DNA of 41,653 nucleotides from Gammaproteobacteria bacterium (GTDB lineage: Bacteria; Pseudomonadota; Gammaproteobacteria; Pseudomonadales; Litorivicinaceae). A program made the translations under genes and the position numbers. Below are positions 16,614-26,970 of the stretch, piece after piece. The DNA lies in contig RFUY01000003.1 of assembly GCA_009922705.1 (NCBI GenBank), positions 1 through 41,653 on the forward strand. Direction: 5' to 3'. How positions within the stretch are numbered: position 1 is the first letter of the stretch; every line of letters starts with the position of its first letter. Under the pieces are notes generated by a model. The model was given only the letters and a program-made list of their open reading frames with translations. It did not search any database and was not told the DNA's origin.

Positions 16614-17336
16614 TTATCGCGATGCCTCAAGCTCGCGCCTCGCAAGCCCTGCCTCGACGCTTTCGGGATCGGCGGAAATGAGAGCATTCAGTAACTGTCG
16701 CCCTTCTTCTACTCTTCCAGTTTTCAGATACAACTTCCCGAGTTTAATCTGCACCTGAGACAGTCGGCGATAGTCGGGTTTGATCGCCAGTAATCCCTCG
16801 TATTCTTGAATTGCTTTTGTGTCATCAGCCAGCACGTCATAGACCTGTCCGCGCCAAAAACGCGCATCATGAATCAGTTCACTGTCCGGATATTGCAAGA
16901 TAAACGAGGCCATGGCCTCAAGGCTCGCCTCGAACTGGCGTTCCCGAATCATCTGAAACGCGAGGTTATAGGCTTCTTGTGCAGACAGTTGTGGCGGCTC
17001 TGTTGCGGTCGACGCGTTTTCAGCTTGAGGGGCGGTCACGACAGTGTTCGCCGAATTCCCGCTTTGCGTGGTCAGTGCATCGCGTTGAATCTGGATTAGT
17101 TCACCGAGCCTGCGGTCGAGATCTAGATACCGCGACTTCTCGTCGGCCTGCATGGTACGCAGTTGGTTACTGAGCTCCTCCATTAATCCCCGTAATGATT
17201 GGGTTTCTTGGCGGAGTTGCTCAATTTGAAGCAGCAGCTCGCCCCTCGCATCATCGGTGATGGGAAGCGAGTTCGCAGATACCAACGTGGCCGAGAGCGA
17301 GACGCTCGCGGCCACCACCCATGGGCATATCCGCAT
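16614..17336 (-). CDS. cpoB: Cell division coordinator CpoB (YbgF), periplasmic TPR protein
   Basis: A 240-residue exported protein with a signal peptide (about 1-22), a coiled-coil trimerisation region (about 30-70, LLLQIEQLRQETQSLRGLMEE) and a C-terminal TPR domain from about 115 (AYNLAFQMIRERQFEASLEA, then DARFWRGQVYDVL). CpoB links peptidoglycan synthesis by PBP1b with Tol-driven outer-membrane constriction. It sits five bases after pal, the usual last gene of the tol-pal operon. Confidence 0.93.
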   Translation of the reverse strand: MRICPWVVAASVSLSATLVSANSLPITDDARGELLLQIEQLRQETQSLRGLMEELSNQLRTMQADEKSRYLDLDRRLGELIQIQRDALTTQSGNSANTVVTAPQAENASTATEPPQLSAQEAYNLAFQMIRERQFEASLEAMASFILQYPDSELIHDARFWRGQVYDVLADDTKAIQEYEGLLAIKPDYRRLSQVQIKLGKLYLKTGRVEEGRQLLNALISADPESVEAGLARRELEASR

Positions 17337-17341
17337 GGTTT

Positions 17342-17932
17342 TTACTGGTAAATCAACTCAACGCGACGGTTACGGCTCCAGCCCGACTCATCACGTGCAA
17401 GTGACAATGGACGCTCTTCCCCATAACTCATGGTTTCGATTTGCGCACGGTTTACTCCCTGGATAACTAGGTAACGCGCAACCGCATTCGCACGGCGCTC
17501 GCCAAGTGCCAAGTTGTAAGCGCGTGTCCCCCGCTCGTCAGCATGCCCTTCCAGACGAACACGCGCCGCACGATCAGCCACTAAATACTTTGCATGCGCA
17601 TCTAAATCATCGAGTGCATCCTGGCGAAGATCCGACTTGTCAAATTCAAAGAAAAACAGTGTGTCTGCAGCAAGTGCGCTCGCCTTTAAGGACTCACGCG
17701 TGATCTCAGCGCCTGACACGGCAGACTGTGATGCGCTTTGTGACAGTTGTGAACTGCTTGTTCCGGAGACTGAGTCAGTCGAGGCTGCTGATGAGGCGGC
17801 GGTTGTTTCGACAGGAGACTGTGCCGCTGCATCTGTCACGGCGACGTCCTCTTTAACTTGACCCGCACAGCCCGCAAGTACGGCGAGTACAGCCGCATAG
17901 CCAGCCGTTTTTATTGTCTTCAACACATCCAT
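17342..17932 (-). CDS. pal: Peptidoglycan-associated lipoprotein Pal
   Basis: A 196-residue outer-membrane lipoprotein. The start is the ATG at 17932 with AGGGG upstream; an 18-codon extension would put residues in front of the signal peptide and is rejected. The lipobox is VLAGC near residue 22. A Ser/Ala-rich linker (about 35-75) is longer than in E. coli Pal (173 residues). The OmpA-like domain carries FDKSDL and [12 protein letters not shown], the diaminopimelate-binding region. Pal anchors the outer membrane to peptidoglycan and is bound by TolB. Confidence 0.96.
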   Translation of the reverse strand: MDVLKTIKTAGYAAVLAVLAGCAGQVKEDVAVTDAAAQSPVETTAASSAASTDSVSGTSSSQLSQSASQSAVSGAEITRESLKASALAADTLFFFEFDKSDLRQDALDDLDAHAKYLVADRAARVRLEGHADERGTRAYNLALGERRANAVARYLVIQGVNRAQIETMSYGEERPLSLARDESGWSRNRRVELIYQ

Positions 17933-17964
17933 TCTGTCACCCCTATAACCGCAAAATGTTGGTA

Positions 17965-19254
17965 TTAATTCATGAACGGAGACCAAGCTGGCTCCCGAAC
18001 TTGCTCACTGGCAGAAGGCAATCGTACACGCACCCGACCATCTGTCGACACAAGCCCAAGAAGACCCTTGGCTCCTTCTGACGTCGCATAAATTACCATA
18101 GTTCCATTGGGCGCAACACTCGGAGATTCATCCAAGTCGGTTTCTGTCAAGATTCGCATGGCGCGTGTTTTTAACTCCATGCGGGCAATATGAAACCGAT
18201 CATTGGTTCGATGGACAAAGACGATTGCGGCGCCATCGGGGGTGAACGCCCCATTTGAATTGTAGTCTCCATCGAAGGTCACTCGACTGACATTCCGCGT
18301 GGCGACGTCGAGCAAGTACAACTGCGGCTTTCCACCTCGGCTTGAGGTAAACAAAATGGAGCGGCCATCTGGCGACCAACGTGGTTCGGTATCGATCGCG
18401 AAGTGATCGGTCATTCGCGTCAACTCGCCCGTACGAAGATTCGCGATATAGACTTCAGGATTTCCATCCTTTGACAGCGTTAATGCCAACTGACGTCCAT
18501 CCGGACTAAACGAGGGCGCACTATTGAGACCTGGGAAATCCGTGACCTTTTGGACTTCGCCAGTTGCGAGCGTCTGGACATAAATCCCCGCACGTTTGCC
18601 CCGAAAACTCATGTAGGCCACGCGTCCGCCATCTGGGGACCAGGTTGGCGATAAAATCGGCTCACTGGACTCAAAAATTGTCCGTGCGCGCCCGCCATCC
18701 GCATCCGCCAAAATCAGCCGAAAGGTTTGATCTTTCTCAGCGCGACGATCGACCGTCACGTACACGAGCTTGGTGGAGAAAATGCCTTTAGTTCCGGTCA
18801 ATGACTCATAAATTTTGTCACTGATGTAGTGTCCAATATCACGAATCGCTGTCTCGGGGCCGGGCACCTTTTCAGCGAACAGTTCCCGCTGTCCGAGCAC
18901 ATCATGCAGGGCATAGGTGACCAAGAATCCATTGCCTTCAGGGGTAATTTGACCGACGACCGTGTACTCGGAATCAATGGCGCGCCAGTCGCGATAGAAG
19001 AGTTGCTCGTTAGGCCCTGGCAGGGACAACATCGACTCGCGTTTCACCCGCTGGAACTGACCTGTGCGTTCGAGGTTCGATTCGATTAACCTGGCCAAAT
19101 CGACATTCAGTACGCCTGAACCCTGTAACCGAAAAGGAACCACTGCAATTTTAATGGGGTTCTCCACACCTCGCGTGATCTCAATCACAAGCTCAGCATG
19201 AGCCGGTCCTGCGATTAGTAACAGCGCCAGCAGATAAGACATCAGACGTCGCAT
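17965..19254 (-). CDS. tolB: Tol-Pal system protein TolB
   Basis: A 429-residue periplasmic protein. A signal peptide (1-20, ending GPAHA) is followed by the N-terminal TolA-binding domain ([17 protein letters not shown]) and a six-bladed beta-propeller from about 180 with repeated SPDG motifs ([49 protein letters not shown]). The propeller binds Pal. Length equals E. coli TolB (430). The start overlaps the tolA stop (TAATG); pal follows after 32 bases. Confidence 0.97.
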   Translation of the reverse strand: MRRLMSYLLALLLIAGPAHAELVIEITRGVENPIKIAVVPFRLQGSGVLNVDLARLIESNLERTGQFQRVKRESMLSLPGPNEQLFYRDWRAIDSEYTVVGQITPEGNGFLVTYALHDVLGQRELFAEKVPGPETAIRDIGHYISDKIYESLTGTKGIFSTKLVYVTVDRRAEKDQTFRLILADADGGRARTIFESSEPILSPTWSPDGGRVAYMSFRGKRAGIYVQTLATGEVQKVTDFPGLNSAPSFSPDGRQLALTLSKDGNPEVYIANLRTGELTRMTDHFAIDTEPRWSPDGRSILFTSSRGGKPQLYLLDVATRNVSRVTFDGDYNSNGAFTPDGAAIVFVHRTNDRFHIARMELKTRAMRILTETDLDESPSVAPNGTMVIYATSEGAKGLLGLVSTDGRVRVRLPSASEQVREPAWSPFMN

Positions 19255-20363
19255 TAATCCTCCGGTCGAAATTTTACGGTCAGTGTGCGGAACTTTTCTT
19301 CAAAGGTCGATGCGCTAAATTGTGTGACCTCTTCAAATGGCGCGGCGCGTTGCACCGCTGCGGTTGCGGACCGATCAAAAAGCGCATCATTACTTGAACG
19401 GACAATACTGACGCCGACAAGTTCCCCGTTCGGTGCGAGTGACATCCGTATTGTCACTTCAAGCCCAGCCCGGAAAGAGACAGGTCGGCGCCAGGCACGT
19501 GTAATCCGGGTAGTCATCGCATCAATGACGTTTGCAGCCGCCTTCTCTGAGGCCAATGCATTTAGCAGTGCGAGTTCATTCTCTTCTTTCGCCTTCGCGT
19601 CCGCGAGCGCTTTAGCCTCTGCTTCCGCTTGCCGGAACGCATCCTCGAGCGCTTTTTGCTTTTCTGCCTCTTGGCGTGCCAACTCGTCTTGCCGACGCTT
19701 TGCTTCAGCCGCTGCCGCTGCCGCCTTCTCTTTTTCCAGCTGCTGTTGCGTCGCCAGTGCCGCTGCAGCCGCCTCACGAGCCCGCTGTTCTTGCGCCCTT
19801 TGCGCTGCGAGCGCCTCTTGAGCCGCTTGCGCACGCGCCGACTCTGCCGCAGCCTTTTGACGCGCCTCCTCGGCTTGTTTTACTTGGGCGACACGATCTG
19901 CTTCCGCCTGTTTTGCGAGCTGGGCATCGCGCGCCGCTTGTTCCGCTGCACGTTGCGCGGCCTGGGCTTTCGCTGCAGCGGCTTGCCGCTCTGCCTCAGC
20001 TTTCTTTGCCGCTGCAGCCTTCTTTAACGCCTCTGCTTTTTCAGCTTCAACGCGCTTTCTCTCAGCGGCTTCCTTTTCCTTTTGTGCTGCCACCCGTTTT
20101 GCTTCAGCCTCGCGACGCGCTTGCTCGGCTCTTGCTTTTTTCTTGGCCTCCTCAGCCTCAGCAGCCGCCTTCGCCCTCGCCTTAGATTGGGCCGCCTCTG
20201 AGGGCGCGAAGGTGAGTGCAGTTGCCTGAATGACTTGCACTTGTGGTGGGGAAACCGTATGCGCTTCAGGAGACATGGCGACAAAGAATGAACCAATAAT
20301 GAGGGCATGCAGTACGACCGCGAGAGAGAACGGCCGTATCAAGCTCTCCCCTCGCCGATCCAC
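19254..20363 (-). CDS. tolA: Tol-Pal system protein TolA
   Basis: A 369-residue inner-membrane protein. A single transmembrane segment near residues 13-31 ([19 protein letters not shown]) contacts TolQ/TolR. Residues about 55-270 are an Ala/Lys/Glu/Arg-rich helix that spans the periplasm, and the C-terminal TonB-like domain ([22 protein letters not shown]) reaches the outer membrane. The extreme composition makes several long open frames on both strands, which are not genes. Start is GTG, sharing a base with the tolR stop (TAG). The helix makes it shorter than E. coli TolA (421). Confidence 0.96.
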   Translation of the reverse strand: MDRRGESLIRPFSLAVVLHALIIGSFFVAMSPEAHTVSPPQVQVIQATALTFAPSEAAQSKARAKAAAEAEEAKKKARAEQARREAEAKRVAAQKEKEAAERKRVEAEKAEALKKAAAAKKAEAERQAAAAKAQAAQRAAEQAARDAQLAKQAEADRVAQVKQAEEARQKAAAESARAQAAQEALAAQRAQEQRAREAAAAALATQQQLEKEKAAAAAAEAKRRQDELARQEAEKQKALEDAFRQAEAEAKALADAKAKEENELALLNALASEKAAANVIDAMTTRITRAWRRPVSFRAGLEVTIRMSLAPNGELVGVSIVRSSNDALFDRSATAAVQRAAPFEEVTQFSASTFEEKFRTLTVKFRPED

Positions 20364-20791
20364 TAGGGCGTCTCCGCAACAAGCCCAATTGAGGCAACTC
20401 CTGCCTCTTGGAGCGCGCTCATGACCTCCATGAGCCGTCCATAGGCGAGGTCCGAATCACCACGCAGTTGTACTTGGGTCTGCGGGCGCGCGGCGAGCAC
20501 TTTCATGACTCGATCCTTGACGACCCCAAGGGTGACCGGGATGGTCTCGTCTCCACCGACATTAATGAACAGATCCCCACTGAGGCGAACCGAAACGATC
20601 AGCGGCTCCTCATTCGCTTCAACCTGCAGAGGTTCCGTCGCGGCCTCGGGAAGCTCGATGGTTACCCCGGATGTCAACATTGGTGCGGTCACCATAAAAA
20701 TCACCAGCAACACCAGCATCACATCAATGTACGGAACCACATTGATCTCAGAAACCAACCCCTTTCGCTGACGACGACGGCGCCCAATCAT
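20363..20791 (-). CDS. tolR: Tol-Pal system protein TolR
   Basis: A 142-residue ExbD/TolR family protein. The one transmembrane helix (about 17-38, VVPYIDVMLVLLVIFMVTAP) carries the proton-path Asp in the YIDVMLVLL motif, and the periplasmic domain follows. With TolQ it forms the proton-driven motor for TolA. Start and tolQ stop overlap (TAATG). Length equals E. coli TolR (142). Confidence 0.97.
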   Translation of the reverse strand: MIGRRRRQRKGLVSEINVVPYIDVMLVLLVIFMVTAPMLTSGVTIELPEAATEPLQVEANEEPLIVSVRLSGDLFINVGGDETIPVTLGVVKDRVMKVLAARPQTQVQLRGDSDLAYGRLMEVMSALQEAGVASIGLVAETP

Positions 20792-21471
20792 TACTCACCT
20801 CGTTGGTGCACCCGACGGTGCAAAATCGCGGTGAACTCATCGGCAAAATTTTCATACGTTAAGGACAGTGAATCGACCATGGCACTGAACCTGTTGTACG
20901 CAATGACCGCTGGAATTGCCGCAAACAAGCCGATTGCTGTCGCAACCAAGGCTTCAGAAATCCCCGGAGCCACAGTTGCCAGAGTCGCCTGCTTGACCGC
21001 TGCTAACCCTCGAAAAGAGTTCATAATCCCCCAGACAGTTCCAAAGAGGCCAACATAGGGGCTGATCGAGCCCACGGTTGCCAAAAATGGCAAGTGCAGC
21101 TCCAGTCGCTCTTCTTCACGGGCCCGAGCAACGCGCATGGCACGCTGAACGCCCTCCATGATGGCATCCGGATCAGACTTTGCATCTTGACGAAGCCGTG
21201 TGAACTCTTGGAATCCTGCTTTAAACACCGACTCTAATCCAATCAGGTTTGGTTGATTGGCCACCTGCCGAAACAGGCCCACTAACTCTGCGCCCGACCA
21301 AAAGGTGTCCTCAAATGCGCGCGCATGGAGCTTGGCGCGTGACAACACTCGAGTCCTTTGAAAAATGACGACCCAGGACAAGATCGACGCCAATACCAAG
21401 GAGGCCATCACCAACTGCACCACAGGCCCCGCCTGTAACACAAGACTTAGGATGGAAAGTTCATCAGTCAT
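20791..21471 (-). CDS. tolQ: Tol-Pal system protein TolQ
   Basis: A 226-residue MotA/TolQ/ExbB family proton channel subunit with three transmembrane segments (about 15-35, 130-150 and 165-190). The conserved LPFLATVGSISPYVGLFGTVWGIM precedes and enters helix 2, and ISEALVATAIGLFAAIPAVIAYN forms helix 3. It begins directly after the ybgC stop (TGAATG). It energises the envelope-constricting Tol complex during division. Confidence 0.97.
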   Translation of the reverse strand: MTDELSILSLVLQAGPVVQLVMASLVLASILSWVVIFQRTRVLSRAKLHARAFEDTFWSGAELVGLFRQVANQPNLIGLESVFKAGFQEFTRLRQDAKSDPDAIMEGVQRAMRVARAREEERLELHLPFLATVGSISPYVGLFGTVWGIMNSFRGLAAVKQATLATVAPGISEALVATAIGLFAAIPAVIAYNRFSAMVDSLSLTYENFADEFTAILHRRVHQRGE

Positions 21472-21885
21472 TCACGATTCCTCTGGGCGATGCCCTGTTA
21501 ATCTTGCACGCAAATCCTTCGGGATTGGTTTTGGCTTGTGTTGATCGGCTGATACACACACCACTTCTACAGTTCCTGACACCAACGTCGCGCCTGCGCG
21601 TTCCGCACGCTGTGCGAACAGGACGCGCGCACCCTGGATCACCTCCACTGTCGCAACGATCTCAAGCTGATCATCGAGTTTTGCTGGGGCGTGATAGGTC
21701 ATGGCGCAAGACCGTACCACAAATAATCGATTGGTAGAGATGGTCAATGATTGCTCAATCCCCAGGTGACGAAGATACTCACTCCGTGCGCGCTCAAAGA
21801 ACTTCAAATAATTGGCATAAAAGACAATCCCTCCAGCGTCTGTGTCTTCAATATAGACCCGCACTGGCAGTCGAAACTCAGTCAT
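21472..21885 (-). CDS. ybgC: Acyl-CoA thioesterase YbgC (hotdog fold)
   Basis: A 137-residue hotdog-fold thioesterase, first gene of the tol-pal cluster in many gammaproteobacteria. The N-terminal [19 protein letters not shown] aligns with E. coli YbgC, and the catalytic Asp lies in [22 protein letters not shown] follows. The start used is the ATG at 21885, which overlaps the ruvB end by eight bases; an ATG seven codons upstream (21906) is possible. Its link to Tol-Pal is by conserved position and by reported interest in phospholipid metabolism, not by a sequence feature. Confidence 0.93.
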   Translation of the reverse strand: MTEFRLPVRVYIEDTDAGGIVFYANYLKFFERARSEYLRHLGIEQSLTISTNRLFVVRSCAMTYHAPAKLDDQLEIVATVEVIQGARVLFAQRAERAGATLVSGTVEVVCVSADQHKPKPIPKDLRARLTGHRPEES

Positions 21886-22906
21886 CGATTGACCCGAACA
21901 AGTCATCGCCTGCTGTCATGCCAAGGAGGCGCGTTGCCGACGCGGTCAAGGCGCGGCCACGCGGAGTCCGTTGAATGTAGCCTTGTTGGATCAGATAGGG
22001 CTCAATGACCTCCTCAAGCGTTCCCCGCTCCTCACCAATCGCTGCCGCCAAGGCATCAATGCCGACCGGCCCGCCGTCAAAGCGATCTCGCAACATCTGC
22101 AGCATGCGACGATCGAGCGTATCGAAGCCATGCTGATCCACATGCAAGAGGTTAAGCGCAGCATCCGCGACCGCCGCGGTGATGACCCCATCGGCACGTA
22201 CTTCTGCAAAATCTCGGACGCGCCGTAATAGGCGATTTGCGATACGCGGGGTGCCACGCGCTCGGCGGGCGATCTCGTAGGCGCCCTCAGGATCGGCTGT
22301 GATTGCCAAGAGCTCTGCTGCGCGCAAAACAATGTGCGTTAAATCATCCACCGAATAAAACTCGAGGCGTTGCACGATACCAAATCGATCGCGCAAAGGG
22401 CTCGTGAGTAGACCTGCACGCGTGGTTGCGCCCACCAGTGTGAAGGGCGGCAACTCTAGCTTGATTGAGCGTGCCGCTGGGCCCTCTCCAATCATGATGT
22501 CGAGCTGGTAATCTTCCATGGCCGGATACAAGACTTCTTCCACCTGTGGGCTTAGCCGATGAATCTCATCGATAAAGAGAACATCTCCGCGCTCTAGATT
22601 CGTCAGCATTGCCGCCAAGTCGCCGGCGCGTTCTAACACTGGACCAGAGGTTGATTTAATCGAGACTCCCATCTCATGGGCAATGATGTTAGCAAGGGTG
22701 GTTTTCCCTAAGCCTGGCGGCCCAAAGATGAGCGTATGATCGAGTGACTCCTGACGCTTGCGCGCGGCATCAACGAACAGTTGCATCTGATCACACACTT
22801 TGGGCTGTCCACGGTAGTCAGCCAGACTGGTCGGCCGGATGGCATGATCCAACCGTCCTTCCTCGCGCCCTTCAGCGCTTGGCGTGATTAAACGCTCGCC
22901 ACTCAT
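21878..22906 (-). CDS. ruvB: Holliday junction helicase motor RuvB
   Basis: A 342-residue AAA+ ATPase that drives branch migration with RuvA. Walker A is GPPGLGKTT near residue 63, Walker B is LFIDEIHRL near 110, sensor 1 is GATTRAGLL near 158, and the arginine-finger region is PLRDRFG. A winged-helix DNA-binding domain closes the protein ([20 protein letters not shown]). Start overlaps the ruvA stop as ATGA. It completes the ruvCAB set here, in the order common in gammaproteobacteria. Confidence 0.98.
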   Translation of the reverse strand: MSGERLITPSAEGREEGRLDHAIRPTSLADYRGQPKVCDQMQLFVDAARKRQESLDHTLIFGPPGLGKTTLANIIAHEMGVSIKSTSGPVLERAGDLAAMLTNLERGDVLFIDEIHRLSPQVEEVLYPAMEDYQLDIMIGEGPAARSIKLELPPFTLVGATTRAGLLTSPLRDRFGIVQRLEFYSVDDLTHIVLRAAELLAITADPEGAYEIARRARGTPRIANRLLRRVRDFAEVRADGVITAAVADAALNLLHVDQHGFDTLDRRMLQMLRDRFDGGPVGIDALAAAIGEERGTLEEVIEPYLIQQGYIQRTPRGRALTASATRLLGMTAGDDLFGSIDD

Positions 22907-23487
22907 GTCGTTCCCTTCATCATGGTTCGCAGTGCGGCGCGAATGAGCCCTTCTGGCGTGTCATCGCCTGTTTTTACCGCATGAATCACCTTGTCAGCGT
23001 CACTGGCCTTGTAGCCCAGCGCGATTAATCCCGCAATCGCTTCTTGTATTGGCTGCTCTGTGGTCGACTGTGTGCCTGAAGGCATGGGGCCGAGCCGATC
23101 ACGCAATTCGATTAACAGCCGTTCAGCGGTTTTTTTTCCGATCCCCGGGAGTCGTGTGAGGGACTGTACGTCATCACGCTCGACCGCTCCGGCAAGCTCT
23201 TGCGCGGTCATCCCGGACAAGATTGCCAAGGCGAGTTTTGGGCCAACCCCCGAAATACGAATCAGTGTCCGAAACACATCCCGGTCACGACGGGTTAAAA
23301 ATCCGTACAGCAATTGTGCATCTTCGCGCACGACCAGATGCGTCATCAGTGTGACCATGCTGCCAATCACTGGTAGCTCGCAGAGCGTTGAGACGGGGCA
23401 TTCGATCTCGTAACCAACCCCCTGGCATGCGATCAGCGCGTGGCTGTGATCGATGCTGATGAGCTCACCCTGAATAAGGCCGATCAT
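22903..23487 (-). CDS. ruvA: Holliday junction DNA-binding protein RuvA
   Basis: A 194-residue subunit that grips the four-way junction as a tetramer. An OB-fold occupies 1-62, two helix-hairpin-helix motifs follow ([16 protein letters not shown] near 73 and [19 protein letters not shown] near 110), and domain III (about 150-194) contacts RuvB. The Lys-Lys of the second motif is encoded by an uninterrupted run of eight A's (T run at 23130-23137 on the plus strand). Start overlaps the ruvC stop as ATGA. Confidence 0.97.
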   Translation of the reverse strand: MIGLIQGELISIDHSHALIACQGVGYEIECPVSTLCELPVIGSMVTLMTHLVVREDAQLLYGFLTRRDRDVFRTLIRISGVGPKLALAILSGMTAQELAGAVERDDVQSLTRLPGIGKKTAERLLIELRDRLGPMPSGTQSTTEQPIQEAIAGLIALGYKASDADKVIHAVKTGDDTPEGLIRAALRTMMKGTT

Positions 23488-24035
23488 TGCGTTTCATCCT
23501 TCAAGCGCCATCGTCCGGTTTGGCGGCGGCGATGTGATTGTGAGGTGGTCGTCCCGAGTCCCGCAAGCCCACTACTGGAGTGCGCATGACAAATTGCGAC
23601 CCCCGCGGCATCTGAGGCATCCTCAGGCAGTGCCTCCGCAAGCCCCAACAGCATCCGTACCATCACTTGCATTTGCTGCTTATCGGCTTGACCCGTGCCT
23701 ATCACGACCTGCTTTACTCGGCGGGCGGCGTATTCAAACACCGGGAGTTGGGCTTCCGCCCCAATAAACATCGCCACTCCGCGCGCATGCCCAAGCTTCA
23801 GTGCAGATTGCGGATCCTTCGCAAGGAAGACCTCTTCGATCGCCATTTGCGTTGGTTGGTGATTGACGACGATGTCGCGAAGTGCGAGCCCCAGGGTTGC
23901 CATCCGCTCTGGAAAGGGTCCCGAGCCTAATCGAATGATTCCAGAGGCGACCCAAATCAATTGTTGTCCCTGATGATCGATCACAGCCCACCCTGTCTTC
24001 TGCGAGCCGGGATCAATCCCCAGGGTGCGCAGCAT
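23484..24035 (-). CDS. ruvC: Holliday junction resolvase RuvC
   Basis: A 183-residue endonuclease that cuts Holliday junctions. The acidic catalytic residues are visible as Asp7 in LGIDPGSQKTGWA, Glu in AIEEVFLAKDP near 67, and the Asp pair in EDASDAAGVAICHAH near 139-142. Length is slightly above E. coli RuvC (173), through a basic polar tail. Start overlaps the yebC stop as ATGA. Confidence 0.97.
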   Translation of the reverse strand: MLRTLGIDPGSQKTGWAVIDHQGQQLIWVASGIIRLGSGPFPERMATLGLALRDIVVNHQPTQMAIEEVFLAKDPQSALKLGHARGVAMFIGAEAQLPVFEYAARRVKQVVIGTGQADKQQMQVMVRMLLGLAEALPEDASDAAGVAICHAHSSSGLAGLGTTTSQSHRRRQTGRWRLKDETQ

Positions 24036-24778
24036 CAGGTGAGCGCCTCAAGTGCCGCGTCATCAAAACTCGCGTTTGAATACACGTTTTGCACGTCATC
24101 CAAATCCTCGAGCATATCGATCATTTTTAATACCTTGGGTGTTGTCTCGGCATCCAAATCCACCATCGTGGCAGGAACCAGTGCAATCTCCGCCTGGACA
24201 ACGTCAAGTCCGGCTGACACCAATGCGTCCTTGACCTCAACAACATCGTGTAATTCAGTGGCAACGTCAAAGGACTGCGCATCGAGCCGCACCACATCAA
24301 GTGCACCCGCCTCAAGCGCCGCATCCACCACTTGGTCTTCGTCATCCGAGATCACAATGATTTGCCCACGTTTGGTGAACAGGTACGCGACAGATCCGTC
24401 GGTGCCTAAATTACCACCACATTTACTAAACGCATGGCGTACTTCCGCGACTGTTCGATTTTTATTGTCGGTCATGACCTCGACTAAGACCGCAACACCC
24501 CCAACGCCATAACCCTCGTAGACCAGTTCTTCGACATTATCAGCCCCACTGTTCCCCGCACCACGATCGATGGCGCGCTGAATCGTGTCTTTCGTCATGT
24601 TGGCTGACAGCGCCTTGTCTACCGCAGCACGCAGACGCGGGTTATCAGCAACCTCCCCACCGCCGAGCTGAGCCGCAACGGTGATTTCGCGGATCAGCTT
24701 GGTAAACACCTTGCCTCGCTTCGCATCTTCCTTCGCCTTGCGATGCTTGATGTTAGCCCACTTGGAATGTCCAGCCAT
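24035..24778 (-). CDS. yebC: YebC/PmpR family regulatory protein
   Basis: A 247-residue member of the YebC/PmpR/TACO1 family. The N-terminus [22 protein letters not shown] is diagnostic, followed by the [29 protein letters not shown] block and an acidic C-terminal region. Family members have been described as DNA-binding regulators (PmpR in Pseudomonas) and as translation factors; which applies here is not visible. The gene sits between aspS and ruvC, its classic location, with TAATG and ATGA overlaps. Confidence 0.95.
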   Translation of the reverse strand: MAGHSKWANIKHRKAKEDAKRGKVFTKLIREITVAAQLGGGEVADNPRLRAAVDKALSANMTKDTIQRAIDRGAGNSGADNVEELVYEGYGVGGVAVLVEVMTDNKNRTVAEVRHAFSKCGGNLGTDGSVAYLFTKRGQIIVISDDEDQVVDAALEAGALDVVRLDAQSFDVATELHDVVEVKDALVSAGLDVVQAEIALVPATMVDLDAETTPKVLKMIDMLEDLDDVQNVYSNASFDDAALEALT

Positions 24779-26556
24779 TATCGCGTCTCCGTGGTCTCTG
24801 CTTGGCGAATACGGATGTGCAACTCTTTGAGTTGGGCTGCACTGACCTCACCCGGCGCATCTGTCAGAAGACAAGTCGCTGACTGCGTTTTTGGAAATGC
24901 AATCACATCTCGGATCGAGGTTGCACCGAGCATGAGCATCACTAACCGGTCTAAACCGAAGGCAAGCCCACCGTGGGGTGGCGCGCCATAGCGTAATGCA
25001 TCGAGTAAAAATCCAAACTTCTCTGCTTGTTCTTCTGGCGTAATCTTGAGGACATCAAAGACCGCCTGTTGCATGGTTTGTTCATGAATCCGGATCGAAC
25101 CGCCGCCGAGCTCTGTACCGTTAAGTACCATGTCATACGCCCGCGAATTATGACCCAATGGGGCCTCACGCAGCGCTTCAGGGGAGCAGGTAGGCGCCGT
25201 GAACGGATGATGTAGAGCAGCCACTTGGCCATCGCCTGCATCCTCAAACATTGGGAACTCAACCACCCACAGAGGGGCCCAAGCATGGGTGTGTGCGTTG
25301 AGGTCCTGGCCGATCTTAATGCGCAGCGCACCCAGCGCATCGGAGACAATCTTGGCCAGATCGGCACCGAAGAAAAGAATATCCCCGTCTTCCGCCTGGA
25401 CACGCGATAAGACCGCGTTTACGACGGCCTCGGGCATAAATTTCAAGATCGGACTTTGCAACCCGTCAAGCCCATCCACCAACGCATTGACTTTAATCCA
25501 GGCCAACCCTTTGGCCCCGTAAAGGCCCACAAACTTGGTGTAATCATCAATCTCCTTCCGGGAGAGCTGTGCGCCGTTCGGGACACGTAACACTGTGACC
25601 CGACAGGCAGGGTCGTTTGCCGGCGCCTGGAATACCTTGAATTCCACATCCTTCATGAGGTCGTGTATATCCACCAGTTCATAGGGGATTCTAAGATCTG
25701 GCTTATCACTGCCAAAGCGGGCCATTGCCTCGGCGTAAGTCATGCGCGGAAACTCACCCAAATCGACACCAAGCTCAGTGTGAAATAACTCCCGAATCAT
25801 GGACTCGGTAAGCTGCATCACGTCTTCCTCAGACACGAACGACATCTCCAAGTCGATTTGGGTAAATTCTGGCTGCCGATCCGCTCGCAGGTCTTCATCG
25901 CGAAAACACTTTGCAATCTGAAAGTAGCGATCCAGCCCTGCCACCATCAAGAGTTGCTTAAACAATTGCGGTGATTGCGGGAGCGCAAAAAATTCTCCTT
26001 TGTGCACACGTGATGGCACCAGATAATCCCGAGCACCTTCAGGGGTTGCTCGCGTCAAGATCGGCGTCTCAGTATCGACAAATCCATGTTGCGCAAGGAA
26101 ATTCCGCACAAAGGTGGTGACCCGTGAGCGCAGCATCAAACTCGACAGCATCTCCGGACGGCGAAGGTCGAGGTAGCGATGCTTCAAGCGAACCTCTTCG
26201 CCAACCTTTGCGTGCTCGTCCAATTGAAACGGTGGCGTATCTGCCTGATTCAGCACAACAACGGTCTTGCCTAACAGTTCGATTTGCCCCGTTGGCATCT
26301 CTGGATTTTCAGTGCCCGCTGGGCGCTTACGGACACGCCCAGTGATTTGCATCACCCACTCATTGCGGGCTCGATCTGCGGTCGCAAATGCTTCGGGCGT
26401 ATCGGGATCGACAACCACCTGCAAAATGCCCTGACGATCACGTAAATCAAGAAAAATGACGCCCCCATGATCTCGACGACGATGGACCCAGCCACAGACT
26501 GTGACGGTGGCTTCTAACTGGGTTTCGGTGAGTTCACCGCAATAGTGGGTACGCAT
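24778..26556 (-). CDS. aspS: Aspartyl-tRNA synthetase
   Basis: A 592-residue class II synthetase of bacterial type. The start is the ATG at 26556 ([13 protein letters not shown]), with AAGGAA eight bases upstream; a longer frame to 26727 runs over fmdB and is rejected. An OB-fold anticodon domain covers about 1-105, the catalytic core has motif 2 ([16 protein letters not shown] near 215-230), a GAD insertion (about 285-410) marks bacterial AspRS, and motif 3 is [13 protein letters not shown] near 530-542. Whether it also charges tRNA-Asn cannot be told from the window. Length equals E. coli AspRS (590). Confidence 0.97.
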   Translation of the reverse strand: MRTHYCGELTETQLEATVTVCGWVHRRRDHGGVIFLDLRDRQGILQVVVDPDTPEAFATADRARNEWVMQITGRVRKRPAGTENPEMPTGQIELLGKTVVVLNQADTPPFQLDEHAKVGEEVRLKHRYLDLRRPEMLSSLMLRSRVTTFVRNFLAQHGFVDTETPILTRATPEGARDYLVPSRVHKGEFFALPQSPQLFKQLLMVAGLDRYFQIAKCFRDEDLRADRQPEFTQIDLEMSFVSEEDVMQLTESMIRELFHTELGVDLGEFPRMTYAEAMARFGSDKPDLRIPYELVDIHDLMKDVEFKVFQAPANDPACRVTVLRVPNGAQLSRKEIDDYTKFVGLYGAKGLAWIKVNALVDGLDGLQSPILKFMPEAVVNAVLSRVQAEDGDILFFGADLAKIVSDALGALRIKIGQDLNAHTHAWAPLWVVEFPMFEDAGDGQVAALHHPFTAPTCSPEALREAPLGHNSRAYDMVLNGTELGGGSIRIHEQTMQQAVFDVLKITPEEQAEKFGFLLDALRYGAPPHGGLAFGLDRLVMLMLGATSIRDVIAFPKTQSATCLLTDAPGEVSAAQLKELHIRIRQAETTETR

Positions 26557-26578
26557 GAGATTTCCTTGCTCGGCAGCC

Positions 26579-26872
26579 TTAGGCGGCTGATTCAGTTTTC
26601 GTCGGTTTCGACTCTGGTTTTGCCTCAGTCTTCGTGGGGGGCGCATCCGCTTTAGCGGCACCATCGCCGGCCAAGTTCTTTTTCTTATCACCTGTCTTAA
26701 AGTCGGTTTCGTACCAACCGCCGCCACTGAGGCGGAACCCGGCGGCGGTTAGTTGTTTCTTAAGCGCCGGAGCACCGCATTGCGGACAGTCCACTAGGGG
26801 CGCATCTGACAGTTTTTGGAGCGCATCATGAGTCGCGTGGCAATCGGCACAACGATATTCGTAGATGGGCAT
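26579..26872 (-). CDS. FmdB-family zinc ribbon protein
   Basis: A 97-residue protein. [11 protein letters not shown] with a second CPQCG about 30 residues on forms the four-cysteine zinc ribbon of the FmdB family, a regulator-like domain of unknown role. The part after residue 60 is a Lys/Ala/Glu/Pro/Thr-rich low-complexity tail. It lies 22 bases upstream of aspS, a pairing also found in pseudomonads, with GAGGAAGG before its ATG. It appears to be the first gene of the long aspS-ruv-tol-que operon. Confidence 0.9.
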   Translation of the reverse strand: MPIYEYRCADCHATHDALQKLSDAPLVDCPQCGAPALKKQLTAAGFRLSGGGWYETDFKTGDKKKNLAGDGAAKADAPPTKTEAKPESKPTKTESAA

Positions 26873-26904
26873 GAGTGACCTTCCTCTGGATTGGTTAACA
26901 GCGA

Positions 26905-26910
26905 ATTATA
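26905..26910 (-). promoter_or_regulatory. -10 element of the fmdB-aspS operon
   Basis: A perfect TATAAT on the minus strand, 32 bases upstream of the fmdB start codon. No good -35 stands 16-18 bases further up. It lies in the 98-base gap between pncC and fmdB and is the best promoter signal for the downstream gene series. Confidence 0.5.
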
Positions 26911-26970
26911 GCCAGTCACAGCACACAGCGCGACGGGCGCACTGCAAAATGTGGGGTTGTTTCCGGAATC

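Noticed and set aside
19285-20308. Long open frames on both strands inside tolA
   Set aside because: They result from the Ala/Lys/Glu-rich repeated codons of the TolA helix; the products are low-complexity and match nothing.
23130-23137. T run in ruvA as a terminator tail
   Set aside because: It lies inside conserved ruvA coding sequence, on the wrong strand for the transcript, and has no hairpin before it.
26557-26727. In-frame extension of aspS
   Set aside because: It overlaps the fmdB coding region and precedes the conserved AspRS start at 26556, which has AAGGAA upstream.
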